From Leifsonia psychrotolerans (lineage in GTDB: Bacteria > Actinomycetota > Actinomycetes > Actinomycetales > Microbacteriaceae), in NCBI RefSeq assembly GCF_013410665.1, contig NZ_JACCFM010000001.1:2418001-2482000 (forward strand): a stretch of DNA of 64,000 nt, given 5' to 3'. Position numbers and translations under genes: made by a program. Shown piece after piece: positions 15,808 to 24,464 of the stretch. Numbering within the stretch: position 1 is the first letter of the stretch; every line of letters starts with the position of its first letter. The notes under the pieces were generated by a model. It was not told the origin of the DNA, did no database searches, and saw only the letters and a list, made by a program, of their open reading frames with translations.

Positions 15808-17028
15808 CTAGCTCAAGCGTTCGAGCACCATCGCCATGCCCTGACCACCGGCCACGCACATGGTCTCGAGCGCGAACTGCTCGTCGCGCTCCTGCAGAGC
15901 GTGAATGGCGGTTGCGGTCATCCGTGCACCGGTCATACCGAACGGGTGGCCCAGCGCGATTGCGCCGCCGTTTACGTTCACACGGTCGGCGCTCATCCCG
16001 ATATCGTCGATCGACGGCAGCACCTGGGCCGCGAACGCCTCGTTCAACTCCATGATGTCGATGTCGCCGATCGACATCTTCGCATTCGCAAGCGCTCGCT
16101 GGACCGCCTGCACCGGGCCGAGGCCCATGATTTCGGGGCTGAGCGCCGAGACGCCGGTCGAGACAATGCGCGCGAGCGGGGTGAGACCGAGGTCCTTCGC
16201 TTTGCGGTCGCTCATGATCACCAGGGCTGCGGCGCCGTCGTTCACCGGGCAGCAGTTGGCGGCCGTGACCGTCCCGCCCTCCCGGAACACCGGCTGCAAC
16301 GACGACACCTTTTCAAGCGTCACGCCCGCGCGCGGGCCGTCGTCGGTCGCTACGCGCGTGCCATCAGCCAGGGTCACCGGGGTGATGTCTTGCACCCAGA
16401 AGCCACGGGCCGCGGCTGCCTCGGCCCGGTTCTGGCTAATGACAGCCCATTCGTCCTGTGCGGCACGCGAGACACCGCGCACCTGGGCCACATTCTCGGC
16501 GGTCTCGCCCATGGCGATGTAGATGTCGGGCAGCTCGCCCGCCTCGCGCGGATCGCTCCAGGTCGATCCGGCTGCGGCCGCACGGTCCAGAGTGCGCTGC
16601 ATCGCTGCGGCGTAGCTCGGGTTCTTCGTGTCGGGCATGCCGTCGGACTTGCCGGAGCCAAAGCGCGACACCGTCTCGACGCCGGCCGAGATGAATGCCT
16701 CGCCCTCGCCACTCTTGATGGCGTGGAAAGCCATTCGAGTGGTCTGCAGCGACGACGAGCAGTACCGCTGCACGGTCGTGCCCGGCACCGTGTCGAGGCC
16801 GAGTTGCAGGGCGACGATGCGGGCGATGTTGTACCCCTGCTCACCGGCAGGCTGGGCACAGCCCATCATGAGGTCGTCGATGGTGGCGGCGTCCAGAGCG
16901 GGCACCTGGTCGAGCGCGGCCCGCACCATCTGCGCGGCGAGGTCGTCGGCGCGCATGCTTGCGAGCGATCCTTTGTAGGCGCGCCCGATCGGCGAGCGAG
17001 CAACGGAAACGATGACGGCTTCGGTCAT
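15808..17028 (-). CDS. Thiolase (acetyl-CoA acetyltransferase family), second of the locus
   Basis: A 406-residue thiolase with nucleophile Cys90 in TVQRYCSSSLQ, the NVNGGAIALGHPFGMTGAR histidine motif and ETMCVAGGQG near the C-terminus. It differs from FadA6-like enzymes around the active site (RYCSSSLQ against RQCGSSQQ) and resembles long-chain/degradative FadA-type thiolases. Its start overlaps the stop of the upstream SDR gene (ATGA), so it forms an SDR-thiolase pair under the operator at 17865. It could perform the last thiolysis of the methyl-branched chain or of propionyl/acetyl units. It is not FadA5-like at these motifs, so a cholesterol side-chain role is not supported. Confidence 0.85.
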   Translation of the reverse strand: MTEAVIVSVARSPIGRAYKGSLASMRADDLAAQMVRAALDQVPALDAATIDDLMMGCAQPAGEQGYNIARIVALQLGLDTVPGTTVQRYCSSSLQTTRMAFHAIKSGEGEAFISAGVETVSRFGSGKSDGMPDTKNPSYAAAMQRTLDRAAAAGSTWSDPREAGELPDIYIAMGETAENVAQVRGVSRAAQDEWAVISQNRAEAAAARGFWVQDITPVTLADGTRVATDDGPRAGVTLEKVSSLQPVFREGGTVTAANCCPVNDGAAALVIMSDRKAKDLGLTPLARIVSTGVSALSPEIMGLGPVQAVQRALANAKMSIGDIDIMELNEAFAAQVLPSIDDIGMSADRVNVNGGAIALGHPFGMTGARMTATAIHALQERDEQFALETMCVAGGQGMAMVLERLS

Positions 17029-17822
17029 GGGGTGACTCCTTCTATAGTGGTGGCGCGAAGGATCGCGTCAGCGTTGGGTGTGTGTGCGAGAAATGCGGGC
17101 CACTCGCCGCCGCCATCGACCGGCAGGATGGCCCCGGTGATGTGGGCCGCGAGCGGCGAGACGAGCATGAGGCAGGCATCCCCGATTTCGGTCGGTTCGG
17201 CGAGCTGGCCACGGGGAATGGTCGCCGCGACGCGGGCATATTGCTCGGCGTCGCCATAGTGCGACCGCGCAGCCTCGGTCGCGACGAGGCCGCAGCTCAC
17301 GGCGTTCACACGCACATGCGGTGCCCACTCAGTGGCGAGGCTGGTCGTGAGGCTCTCGAGCGCTGCCTTCGCGGCACCATAGATCGCGGTTCCCGGGCTC
17401 GGCCGGCGCGCGCTGATCGAGGTGATGTTCACGATGGATCCGCGCGACTCGCGCAGGGCCGGGTACGCGGCGCGGCACAGGAATGCCGCCGACAGGAAGT
17501 TCAGGTCGGTGACGGCGCGCAGATAGCGCGGTGAGCCAGCCTCGTAGCGGCCGAACGGGGATCCGCCGGCATTGTTCACGACGATGTCGATGCGCGAGTG
17601 GCGCGCGAGCACGTCGGCGACCCACTCCTCAATTCGTTCCGGATCACGCACGTCAAGCGCGCGGAAGGTGACCCCCTCGGGCAGATCCTCGGGCTCAGTG
17701 CGCCCGCAGATCTCGATCGTCGCGCCGGCCTCGAGGAATCGAGAAACAATTCCCCGACCCACGCCTCGACCACCGCCGGTCACCATGACTACCTTGCCTG
17801 ACAGGTCAATTGACACGGACAT
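17025..17822 (-). CDS. Short-chain dehydrogenase
   Basis: A 265-residue classical SDR with TGGGRGVGRG for the cofactor, NNAGGSPFG, the NITSISAR serine, YGAAK and the GAILPVDGGGEWPAF ending. I chose the ATG at 17822 because AGGGGG precedes it; a longer frame continues upstream but would run through the operator at 17865-17880. It is coupled to the thiolase by an ATGA overlap, so the pair resembles a 3-hydroxyacyl-CoA dehydrogenase followed by thiolysis. The closest functional analogy in mycobacterial HIP clusters is the Rv3548c/Rv3549c pair of SDRs. The exact step is unassigned. Confidence 0.83.
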   Translation of the reverse strand: MSVSIDLSGKVVMVTGGGRGVGRGIVSRFLEAGATIEICGRTEPEDLPEGVTFRALDVRDPERIEEWVADVLARHSRIDIVVNNAGGSPFGRYEAGSPRYLRAVTDLNFLSAAFLCRAAYPALRESRGSIVNITSISARRPSPGTAIYGAAKAALESLTTSLATEWAPHVRVNAVSCGLVATEAARSHYGDAEQYARVAATIPRGQLAEPTEIGDACLMLVSPLAAHITGAILPVDGGGEWPAFLAHTPNADAILRATTIEGVTP

Positions 17823-17864
17823 GCGACCCCCTATCTCCATTGAATACGGCTTCTTCTGAGAATA

Positions 17865-17880
17865 CCAAACAAATGCTAGG
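17865..17880. promoter_or_regulatory. KstR2-type operator 4
   Basis: CCAAACAAATGCTAGG matches the consensus at 12 of 14 defined positions. It lies between two divergent SDR genes and ends only eight bases before the forward ATG. Confidence 0.75.
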
Positions 17881-17888
17881 TTTGTTCC

Positions 17889-18713
17889 ATGACGAACAAT
17901 GATGTTCCCCAGGCCACCGCCATTGTGACGGGCGGAGCCGCCGGTATCGGCGGTGGCGTGAGCCGCCGCCTCGCCGCCGATGGCTTCCACGTGCTCCTCG
18001 TCGACAACGACGAGGCCGAGGCGCTGGCGACCCGAACCGACATCGAGAGGGCCGGCGGCCAGTGCACCGTCGTCGTCGCCGACGTCACCAGCGATGCGGG
18101 GGTCGCCGCGCTCGGCGCCGCCCTCGACATCATCACGGGCACGATCGACATCCTGGTCAACAACGTGGGTGACTTTCGCCCCGCAAAGGCCGTCTTCCAC
18201 AAGAGCACCCCCGAGCAATGGGAGGCACTGCACCGCATCAACCTCTGGCATGTCTTGACGGTGAGTCACCTCGTAGTCCCCCGCATGATTGCACAGGGTT
18301 CAGGCTCGATCGTCAACGTCTCAACCGTCGAGGCGTTCCGCGGCATCCCCGGCAACGCCGTCTACTCGGCGTATAAGGCGGGCGTCTCGGCCTTCACCAA
18401 GAGTCTGGCCGTCGAGCTCGCGCCGAGCGGCATCCGCGTAAACGCGATCGCGCCCGACCTGACCGACACCGCTCAGACCTCAGCCGAAGCGATGCTCGAA
18501 GGCCGCGATCCGGATGCCGTGCGCACCTGGGTACCCCTCGGACGCTTTGGCACCCCCGAGGATCACTCGGGCGTCGTGGCTTTCCTCGCTTCCGACGACG
18601 CCCGCTACGTGACGGGCCACACGATCCCCGTTGACGGCGGCACCCTGGCCGCATCCGGATGGTATCTGAAGTCCGAGGGACGCGGCTGGACGAACCGACC
18701 GAACGCGGTGTAA
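17889..18713 (+). CDS. Short-chain dehydrogenase
   Basis: A 274-residue classical SDR: TGGAAGIGGG cofactor loop, NNVGDFRP, the NVSTVEAF serine, YSAYK and HTIPVDGGTLAASGWY at the end. The ATG at 17889 lies eight bases after the operator, leaving no room for a separate Shine-Dalgarno, so the message may be leaderless or use AGG inside the operator. It is a single-gene unit closed by a strong hairpin. Its substrate is unknown. Relatives with the long C-terminal GWYLKSEGRGWTNRP tail occur in terpene and steroid clusters as far as I recall, but this is not decisive. Confidence 0.8.
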   Translation: MTNNDVPQATAIVTGGAAGIGGGVSRRLAADGFHVLLVDNDEAEALATRTDIERAGGQCTVVVADVTSDAGVAALGAALDIITGTIDILVNNVGDFRPAKAVFHKSTPEQWEALHRINLWHVLTVSHLVVPRMIAQGSGSIVNVSTVEAFRGIPGNAVYSAYKAGVSAFTKSLAVELAPSGIRVNAIAPDLTDTAQTSAEAMLEGRDPDAVRTWVPLGRFGTPEDHSGVVAFLASDDARYVTGHTIPVDGGTLAASGWYLKSEGRGWTNRPNAV

Positions 18714-18733
18714 CCGCCAGCCACAGAGACACG

Positions 18734-18769
18734 AGCGGGGCGGCACCTCCACTGAGGTGCCGCCCCGCT
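18734..18769. terminator. Bidirectional hairpin terminator
   Basis: AGCGGGGCGGCACCTC at 18734-18749 pairs fully with 18754-18769 around a CACT loop. It lies between the converging SDR and livF genes. Confidence 0.8.
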
Positions 18770-18784
18770 TCGTTGATTCGGCGG

Positions 18785-19507
18785 CTAGACCGAACCGAAG
18801 TATGCCTGCTGCAGGTCTTCGATGGTGACCTCGGCCGCCGGACGCGACAGCACCGTTTGACCCATCTCGAGAACGGTGACTTCGTCCGCGATCGCGACCG
18901 AGTCCTGCACCATCTGCTCGATCAGCAGGATCCCGATACCGGTGTCCTTGAGTGCATGCACGCGCTCCATGACCTCTTTCACGATCACCGGAGCGAGCCC
19001 CTGGCTCGGCTCATCGAGAATGAGCAGCTGCGGCTTCGCCATCAACGCCTGGCCGATGGCGAGCATCTGCTGCTGGCCACCCGACATGCTTCCGGCGATG
19101 AGGTGCCGCTTCTCACCCAGGATGGGGAAGAGCTCATAGATCTCCTGCACGAACTTCGACAACGCCCGCTTGCGCACTCCCGTCGAGTAGCCGCCGAGCA
19201 AGAGATTCTGCTCGATGGTGAGCTCGTGGAAAATCCGCTTTCCTTCCTGCACATAGGAAATGCCCCGAGCCACACGCTTCGGCGCAGGAACACCGGTGAT
19301 GTCCTCGCCGAGGTAGTTCAGCACTCCCCCGGTGACCTTGTTGAGGCCCGTGATCCCGCGCAGAGTTGTGGTCTTCCCCGCGCCATTGCGACCGAGCAAG
19401 ACGGTGATCTCGCCACGCCGCACAACCAATGACGCGTCGCGGACGACCTTCAGATCGCCATAGCCGGTCTGCATGCCCGATACCTCGAGCAGTACCTCGT
19501 TACTCAT
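18785..19507 (-). CDS. livF: LivF-type ABC transporter ATPase
   Basis: A 240-residue ATPase of the HAAT (branched-chain amino acid) importer type. It has Walker A GRNGAGKTTT, signature SGGQQQMLAIGQAL, Walker B LLILDEPSQGLAP, and the LivF-like opening of a short protein with IEQMVQDSVAIADEV. The ATG at 19507 overlaps the stop of the fused LivM-LivG gene, so it is translated with it. It is the last gene of livK-livH-livMG-livF. HAAT systems also import aromatic acids and other carboxylates (family knowledge). With the locus operator ahead of livK, the substrate is more likely a catabolised carboxylate than leucine. Confidence 0.88.
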   Translation of the reverse strand: MSNEVLLEVSGMQTGYGDLKVVRDASLVVRRGEITVLLGRNGAGKTTTLRGITGLNKVTGGVLNYLGEDITGVPAPKRVARGISYVQEGKRIFHELTIEQNLLLGGYSTGVRKRALSKFVQEIYELFPILGEKRHLIAGSMSGGQQQMLAIGQALMAKPQLLILDEPSQGLAPVIVKEVMERVHALKDTGIGILLIEQMVQDSVAIADEVTVLEMGQTVLSRPAAEVTIEDLQQAYFGSV

Positions 19508-21314
19508 CACTTCCTCCGGTCGCGAACTCCTCGGCTCGGATCCCGAGGTATTCCTCGCGAACCCGGGGGTCGTGTTCAATCTCTGCCGAGCTGCCGTGCG
19601 CCATGACTTTGCCCTGCGCGAGAACATAAATGTCATCGGCCAGACGCAATACCAGCTGGAAGTTGTGCTCGACGAGCACGACGGTCTGACCGGCGGCGCT
19701 CAGTCGTTGGATCAAGGTCGCGAGCACCTCGATCTCGTCCTCATCGAGACCCGAGGCTACCTCGTCAAGCAGCAGCACGCGGGGCGAACTCACGAGGCAG
19801 CGGGCCACCTCGAGCAGTCGACGGTTCCCGAGTGGCAACGAGTCAGCGAGCTCATGCTGCTGCGCGGTGAGCCCGACCAGTGCGAGCACGCGTTGCGCCT
19901 CATGCTGAGACGTGCGCTTCGTCCGCCAGAAACTCGGCAGGCGCAGAATCGAGGCAAGCAGTGAGGCGCGATTCGTGGCGTAATAGCCCGACTCGACGAC
20001 GTCGATCACCGAGAGCTTCGCGGGCACGTTCGGGGTCTGGAAGGTGCGCGAGACGCCCGAGCGGGCGACCGAGTAGGAACTGGATCCCTGAATCTGCTCG
20101 CCGCCGAGCTCGACCGTTCCTGAATCCGCTTGATAGAAGCCCGAGATCATGTTGAGCAGCGTCGTCTTGCCCGAGCCATTCGGACCGATCAACGCCGTCA
20201 CCGCACCGGGGGCAGCGGTCAAGCTGACCTCGCTCAGCGCTTGGTTGCCACCGAATGCCTTCGACAGAGCGGATACCGTGAGGCTCGCTCCGGCAAGTGG
20301 GGTGATCGTGGCGGCAACCGAGGCGACCTCGGTCGTGCCGTGTCGCGCTCGCGCCGCAGCGTCAATTCGGCGCATGACATTAATCGCCAGACCCGAGATG
20401 CCTCCGGTAAAGGCCACACCGCCGAAGAGCAGGAACGCGCCCGTGATAATCAGGCCGTACTCCTGGAAGTTCGTCGCCTGGTTCATGCCGAACTGCAAGA
20501 CCGTCGCGCCGATCAACGCGCCGAAGACACTCGCCGAACCGCCAAAGATTGACGCGGCCAATGCGGTCATCGCGAACGAGAACGCAAACGCTTCTGGCGA
20601 AATGAACAGGTCCATGTTGGCGAACATCACGCCGGCGAGACCGGCGGGGATCGCCCCCATCATGTAGGCCATGAGCTTCGTCCTGAACACGGAGATGCCC
20701 ACCGATGCGGCCAGAACGGGACTCTGTTTGACCACGCGCAGCGCGGTGCCGTGCTGGGACACAACGAGGTTGCGCATCACGGCGAACCAGAGGATACCGA
20801 CGACAATCAGCACGAGGTAGAACAGCTCTCCGCTGACCGGCTCTCCGAAGAGAGTTCCGCCCTTAATCCCGGCAAGGCCGTTGCGGCCGCCGGTCGCCCC
20901 CTTGAAAATTGAAAGCACGTCGGGAACCAGCAGGATGAGAAAGAACGAGGTCATTGCGAGCGACCAGCCGCCGAGCCTCAGTCCGGGAATTCCCGAGATG
21001 AGGCCGACCACGAGGGCCGCGAGCGTGCCGGCGACAAGCTGCAGTCCGATCTCGGTGATACCGGATTTGCCCAACAGACCGGCCGTGTAGGCACCGGCCG
21101 CGTACATGGCGACCTGGCCCATGGCGAGCTCGCCCGCGTAGCCGAGCGCAAGGTTCAGGCCCGAGACGACGAGCGCGAGCAGCACGGTCAGTTCAACCTG
21201 ACGAGTCAGCCCGTAACTCAATCCCAGCGTGGGCAGCAACAGCAGGAGCCCACCGCAGGCGAGCGGCCAGATCCATCCGGGAAGCGCCCGGAGTTTAAGC
21301 CACAGTGAAGCCAT
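19500..21314 (-). CDS. Fused LivM-type permease and LivG-type ATPase
   Basis: A 604-residue fusion. Residues about 1-310 are a LivM-type permease with roughly nine hydrophobic segments and the conserved PGLRLGGWSLAMTSFF region. Residues about 345-604 are a LivG-type ATPase with Walker A GPNGSGKTTLLN, LPLGNRRLLEVARCL and Walker B VLLLDEVASGLDEDE. The signature motif is LGNRRL rather than LSxGQ, common in LivG. The fusion is known in actinobacterial HAAT systems, so it is not an assembly artefact. It begins three bases after livH and overlaps livF. Its membrane half would pair with LivH. Confidence 0.88.
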   Translation of the reverse strand: MASLWLKLRALPGWIWPLACGGLLLLLPTLGLSYGLTRQVELTVLLALVVSGLNLALGYAGELAMGQVAMYAAGAYTAGLLGKSGITEIGLQLVAGTLAALVVGLISGIPGLRLGGWSLAMTSFFLILLVPDVLSIFKGATGGRNGLAGIKGGTLFGEPVSGELFYLVLIVVGILWFAVMRNLVVSQHGTALRVVKQSPVLAASVGISVFRTKLMAYMMGAIPAGLAGVMFANMDLFISPEAFAFSFAMTALAASIFGGSASVFGALIGATVLQFGMNQATNFQEYGLIITGAFLLFGGVAFTGGISGLAINVMRRIDAAARARHGTTEVASVAATITPLAGASLTVSALSKAFGGNQALSEVSLTAAPGAVTALIGPNGSGKTTLLNMISGFYQADSGTVELGGEQIQGSSSYSVARSGVSRTFQTPNVPAKLSVIDVVESGYYATNRASLLASILRLPSFWRTKRTSQHEAQRVLALVGLTAQQHELADSLPLGNRRLLEVARCLVSSPRVLLLDEVASGLDEDEIEVLATLIQRLSAAGQTVVLVEHNFQLVLRLADDIYVLAQGKVMAHGSSAEIEHDPRVREEYLGIRAEEFATGGSDE

Positions 21315-21317
21315 CTG

Positions 21318-22175
21318 TCACACCACCCGTTCCTTGCGACGGACAAAGAGCCCCGTCGGTTTGACCACCAAGATCACAATGAGAATGACGAAGACGCTGA
21401 TGTTGGCGAAGTCGGCACCGATGTAGCGGCTTGCCAACGCCTCGGCGAGACCGACAATCAACCCGCCGACGAGAGTGCCACCGATCGAGCCGAAACCGCC
21501 GATGGCAAGCACAACGAAGCCCTTGATTGCAAGAGAGGCACCCAGCGTGGCAACTGCGAACGTCTTGGGGCCGACGAGCACGCCGACCATGCCAGCCAGA
21601 ACGCCGGTGAACACGAACGCGATGAGGGCGAGTCGGCGCACATTCACCCCGCGCAGCTGCGCGGCCTCGCGATCTTCACTCATGCCGAGCAGCGCAATGC
21701 CGACGAGACTGCGCTTGGAGTATTGCTGCAGTCCGATGACCAGCAGCACGACGAACAGGATCAGGGCGAGCTCAACCGGATAGATCCGGCCTCCCGCAAT
21801 GTCGAGCACTCCATCGCCGAGGAAGAACGGTACCCGACGAGGTTCGCCGCCCCAGATCACCTGGGCGACGCCCTCGATGATGAAGGAAGCGCCGAGGGTG
21901 GTGACGAGGAGGTTGTGGGCGTCTTTCACCGGGCGGATCGCGACCCGTTCCTCGAGCGCGGCGATGGCACCGACGATGATGCCCGCGCCGATGGCAACCA
22001 GCCACCAGGGCAGGTTCCAGACCGCGATACCCAGGTAGGCGAGGAACGCACCGAGCATCATGAGCGCGGCCTGCGCAAAGTTGAACGTCTTCTGGGACAG
22101 GAAGACGATGTTGTAGCCGATCGCGACGAGTGCGTACACCGCACCCAACGCGAGGCCAGACCAAATTATCGTCAT
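21318..22175 (-). CDS. livH: LivH-type ABC transporter permease
   Basis: A 285-residue inner-membrane permease of the HAAT type. It opens with the LivH-like IWSGLALGAVYALVAIGYNIVFLSQ and has GASFIIEGVAQVIWG in the centre and the loop EDREAAQLRGVNVRRL for coupling with the ATPases. About eight hydrophobic segments are visible. It lies 83 bases downstream of the binding-protein gene and three bases upstream of the LivM-LivG fusion. Expected partners are the fused permease and LivF. Confidence 0.88.
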   Translation of the reverse strand: MTIIWSGLALGAVYALVAIGYNIVFLSQKTFNFAQAALMMLGAFLAYLGIAVWNLPWWLVAIGAGIIVGAIAALEERVAIRPVKDAHNLLVTTLGASFIIEGVAQVIWGGEPRRVPFFLGDGVLDIAGGRIYPVELALILFVVLLVIGLQQYSKRSLVGIALLGMSEDREAAQLRGVNVRRLALIAFVFTGVLAGMVGVLVGPKTFAVATLGASLAIKGFVVLAIGGFGSIGGTLVGGLIVGLAEALASRYIGADFANISVFVILIVILVVKPTGLFVRRKERVV

Positions 22176-22258
22176 GGCGTTCGAGTCCTTCTTTCACTCA
22201 CCGAGCATGTGCCGGTGGCCCGAGAGAGTGTTCTCCCAGGCCACCCGTGGAAATGGTG

Positions 22259-23473
22259 CTACTGGTACTGGCCGTTGACCAGCGGACCGGGAGCGATAAA
22301 GAGGTACTGCTCCGGTCCGACGTGCGGTGAGTGCGCCTTGTCGGTGAAGGAGTACAGGCCGAGCATGACCGTGTTGGCGCTCTTCTGCACCGCCGGGTCG
22401 ATCATCGCGGTGGCGAGCGCCTCCGCGTCGAGTGAGCCCGCCTTCTCGGCGGCCGCACGGACGAGCAGCATCGCGTCGTAGTTGTAGGCCAGGATCAGCG
22501 ACGACTTGATCTCACCCGAGCTGACCATGAGCTTCACGGCGTCATTCACCGCGGCGTCGTCAGCGTTGAATTTGGTGCTCTTGAACACCTGCATGGTGAG
22601 GTTCTTCACCTGATCCGTGCCGAGCACGCCAGCGGGAGCCTCGGTTGCAATCAGACCGGTGGCCGAGACAGACGTGTTGCCAAGAATCGGGATATCCCAG
22701 CCGAGACGCTCGATGCCCTGCAGCACATAGCCGAGCGGGGCCCCGTAGGCGTCAAGCACGAGAACATCGGGCTTCTGCTCCTTGAGAGCCTCGAGCTGCG
22801 GCGTCATATCGAGCGAGGCCACGTCGTAGACCTGATTACCGGTGACGGTCAGTCCGGCCTCTTCGCTCTTCGAAGCGGCAAGGCCACCGAACAGCTCTCC
22901 GTATGCACTCGAACCGTGCAGCACGGCGACCTTCTTGTATTTCTGGGTCTTGATCTCGTCGACGAACGAACCGACATAGTCGGCGGCCGATGGCGAGAGA
23001 TCGAAGTTGTACGGGCTGACGCTCGGGTCACCCGTTGTGGCCGTGGGGCCGATGTTGAACGAGAGGATCTTCTCCTGCGACAGGATGGGGATGATCGCTT
23101 CGGAGACGGTCGAAGGCCCCGAGTTCATCACGACGTCGGGGCGGCTGTCGCTCGCAAGCAATTCGCGCAGACGAGTGACGGCAACCGTCGGGTCGGCGGT
23201 GTCGTCGATCACGGTGAGCTCGACGTCGCGGCCGAGCACGCCGCCCAGTGCGTTAACGGCGGCAACCGAGGCCTTCGCCGCGGTGACCGAGGTTGTCGCG
23301 TTGTTTTGCAGAATTCCCTCTGCGCCGAGACCGCCGAAGACGACCACCTTCACCGGAGAATCGGCCGGGCCGCCGGAGTCGGCCGTGCTCCCTGCTCCGC
23401 CTGCACACGCCGCGAGTGTCAGCGTTGCAGCCGCCATCGCGGCCAACCCCACTGTGAATTTAAACCTTGACAT
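22259..23473 (-). CDS. livK: LivK-type periplasmic-binding lipoprotein
   Basis: A 404-residue substrate-binding protein of the peripla_BP_6 (LivJ/LivK) family. I take the ATG at 23473, which gives a lipoprotein signal sequence ending in the lipobox LAAC (Cys about residue 24) and a following GGAGSTADSGG linker; AAAGG stands nine bases upstream. The body has the two-lobe fold with VNALGGVLGRDVELTVIDD and DVVMNSGPSTVSEA. It would bind the ligand outside the membrane and deliver it to LivH and LivM. The operator at 23532-23547 stands 59 bases upstream. The substrate is not known; steroid-derived acids such as HIP are the leading guess from context. Confidence 0.87.
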   Translation of the reverse strand: MSRFKFTVGLAAMAAATLTLAACAGGAGSTADSGGPADSPVKVVVFGGLGAEGILQNNATTSVTAAKASVAAVNALGGVLGRDVELTVIDDTADPTVAVTRLRELLASDSRPDVVMNSGPSTVSEAIIPILSQEKILSFNIGPTATTGDPSVSPYNFDLSPSAADYVGSFVDEIKTQKYKKVAVLHGSSAYGELFGGLAASKSEEAGLTVTGNQVYDVASLDMTPQLEALKEQKPDVLVLDAYGAPLGYVLQGIERLGWDIPILGNTSVSATGLIATEAPAGVLGTDQVKNLTMQVFKSTKFNADDAAVNDAVKLMVSSGEIKSSLILAYNYDAMLLVRAAAEKAGSLDAEALATAMIDPAVQKSANTVMLGLYSFTDKAHSPHVGPEQYLFIAPGPLVNGQYQ

Positions 23474-23531
23474 CGATTGAACCTTTCTCACCGTTGAGAG
23501 CAGCGCCGGGGCCGACGCGAGCAATTGACAA

Positions 23532-23547
23532 CCAAACGCTTGCTTAG
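23532..23547. promoter_or_regulatory. KstR2-type operator 5
   Basis: CCAAACGCTTGCTTAG lies 59 bases upstream of livK on the minus strand, the only palindrome copy on the importer operon side. Confidence 0.73.
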
Positions 23548-23621
23548 TCAATCACACGACTCCGCAAATTCACAATGCGTCAGCCCGGAGCATCGGTAAC
23601 GATCCGGGTACCAAAAACCAA

Positions 23622-23637
23622 CCATGCATTTGCTTGG
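23622..23637. promoter_or_regulatory. KstR2-type operator 6
   Basis: CCATGCATTTGCTTGG matches the consensus at 13 of 14 defined positions. It lies upstream of the SDR-esterase-monooxygenase cassette and 75 bases from operator 5. Confidence 0.75.
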
Positions 23638-23669
23638 ATTTTCGGGGCGAGCCTGTTACCGTGACGGCC

Positions 23670-24449
23670 ATGGCACCTGGCTCCGCACTCTCTGAAAATG
23701 AATTCGACACGCACTCGGGAATTGCCCTCGTGACCGGCGGCTCCGGCGGTATCGGCGCGGCGATCGTGCGCCTTCTCGTGCAGGCGGGTTCGCGCGTCGC
23801 CCTCACGTACCGGTCGCGACGGCCGGAGAGCTTACTTGCGGAACTGGGTGACCACGTCGAAGCGCACCAGCTTGATGTGACCAATGCCGCGCGCTCCTCC
23901 GAGATCGTCGCCGATCTGTTGAGCCGTCACGGCGCCGTGCACACGCTCGTCCATGCGGCCGGTCCGCACGTGCCACTCAGCTACCTCTCGACGGTCACTC
24001 CCGCTCAATTCGAGGAGCAGATCCGTAACGACCTCGTCGGCTACTTCGCCGTGGTGCACGCCGCATTGCCCGCCCTGCGTGACTCACACGGTTCCATCAC
24101 CGTCGTCACAACCGCGGCAACACGGCGCTACCCCGCCCGCGACGGGCTTTCTGCCGCACCCAAGGGTGGCGTCGAGGCGCTTTCACGCGGCATCGCGCTC
24201 GAGGAAGGCCGGTTCGGCATCCGGGTGAACTGCGTCGGCCCGGGCATGCTCACCGACGGTATGGCAGAGCGATTGATCGCCAACGGCGACATGAGCGAGC
24301 GCGCCCTCGACGTCGCCCGCGAGAACATTCCCCTTCGCCGCTTCGGTACGGCCGAGGACATCGCCCAAGTCGTCGTCTTCCTCGCTTCGGACCGTGCCCA
24401 GTTCATCTCGGGCCAGAAGATCGATGTCGACGGTGGGTACGGCGTCTAA
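23670..24449 (+). CDS. Short-chain dehydrogenase-like protein lacking the catalytic tyrosine
   Basis: A 259-residue SDR-fold protein with VTGGSGGIGAAI for the cofactor and the usual GQKIDVDGGYG ending. The catalytic block reads GLSAAPKGGVEAL: aligning the lysine and following residues with the normal YxxxK pattern puts serine where tyrosine should be, and the upstream serine position reads TTAATRR. It may therefore be catalytically altered or use another acid. The start is uncertain: ATG at 23670 is used, but a GTG at 23661 is in frame and could serve a leaderless message starting there. It is first in a cassette with the esterase and the Baeyer-Villiger enzyme. Confidence 0.75.
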   Translation: MAPGSALSENEFDTHSGIALVTGGSGGIGAAIVRLLVQAGSRVALTYRSRRPESLLAELGDHVEAHQLDVTNAARSSEIVADLLSRHGAVHTLVHAAGPHVPLSYLSTVTPAQFEEQIRNDLVGYFAVVHAALPALRDSHGSITVVTTAATRRYPARDGLSAAPKGGVEALSRGIALEEGRFGIRVNCVGPGMLTDGMAERLIANGDMSERALDVARENIPLRRFGTAEDIAQVVVFLASDRAQFISGQKIDVDGGYGV

Positions 24450-24464
24450 TGCGGAGGAGTTGGT

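Noticed and set aside
15901..17259. A 452-codon open frame on the plus strand opposite the thiolase and SDR genes
   Set aside because: It is antisense to two well-recognised enzymes, its translation is Arg/His/Gly-rich with no family pattern, and such frames are common shadows in high-GC DNA.
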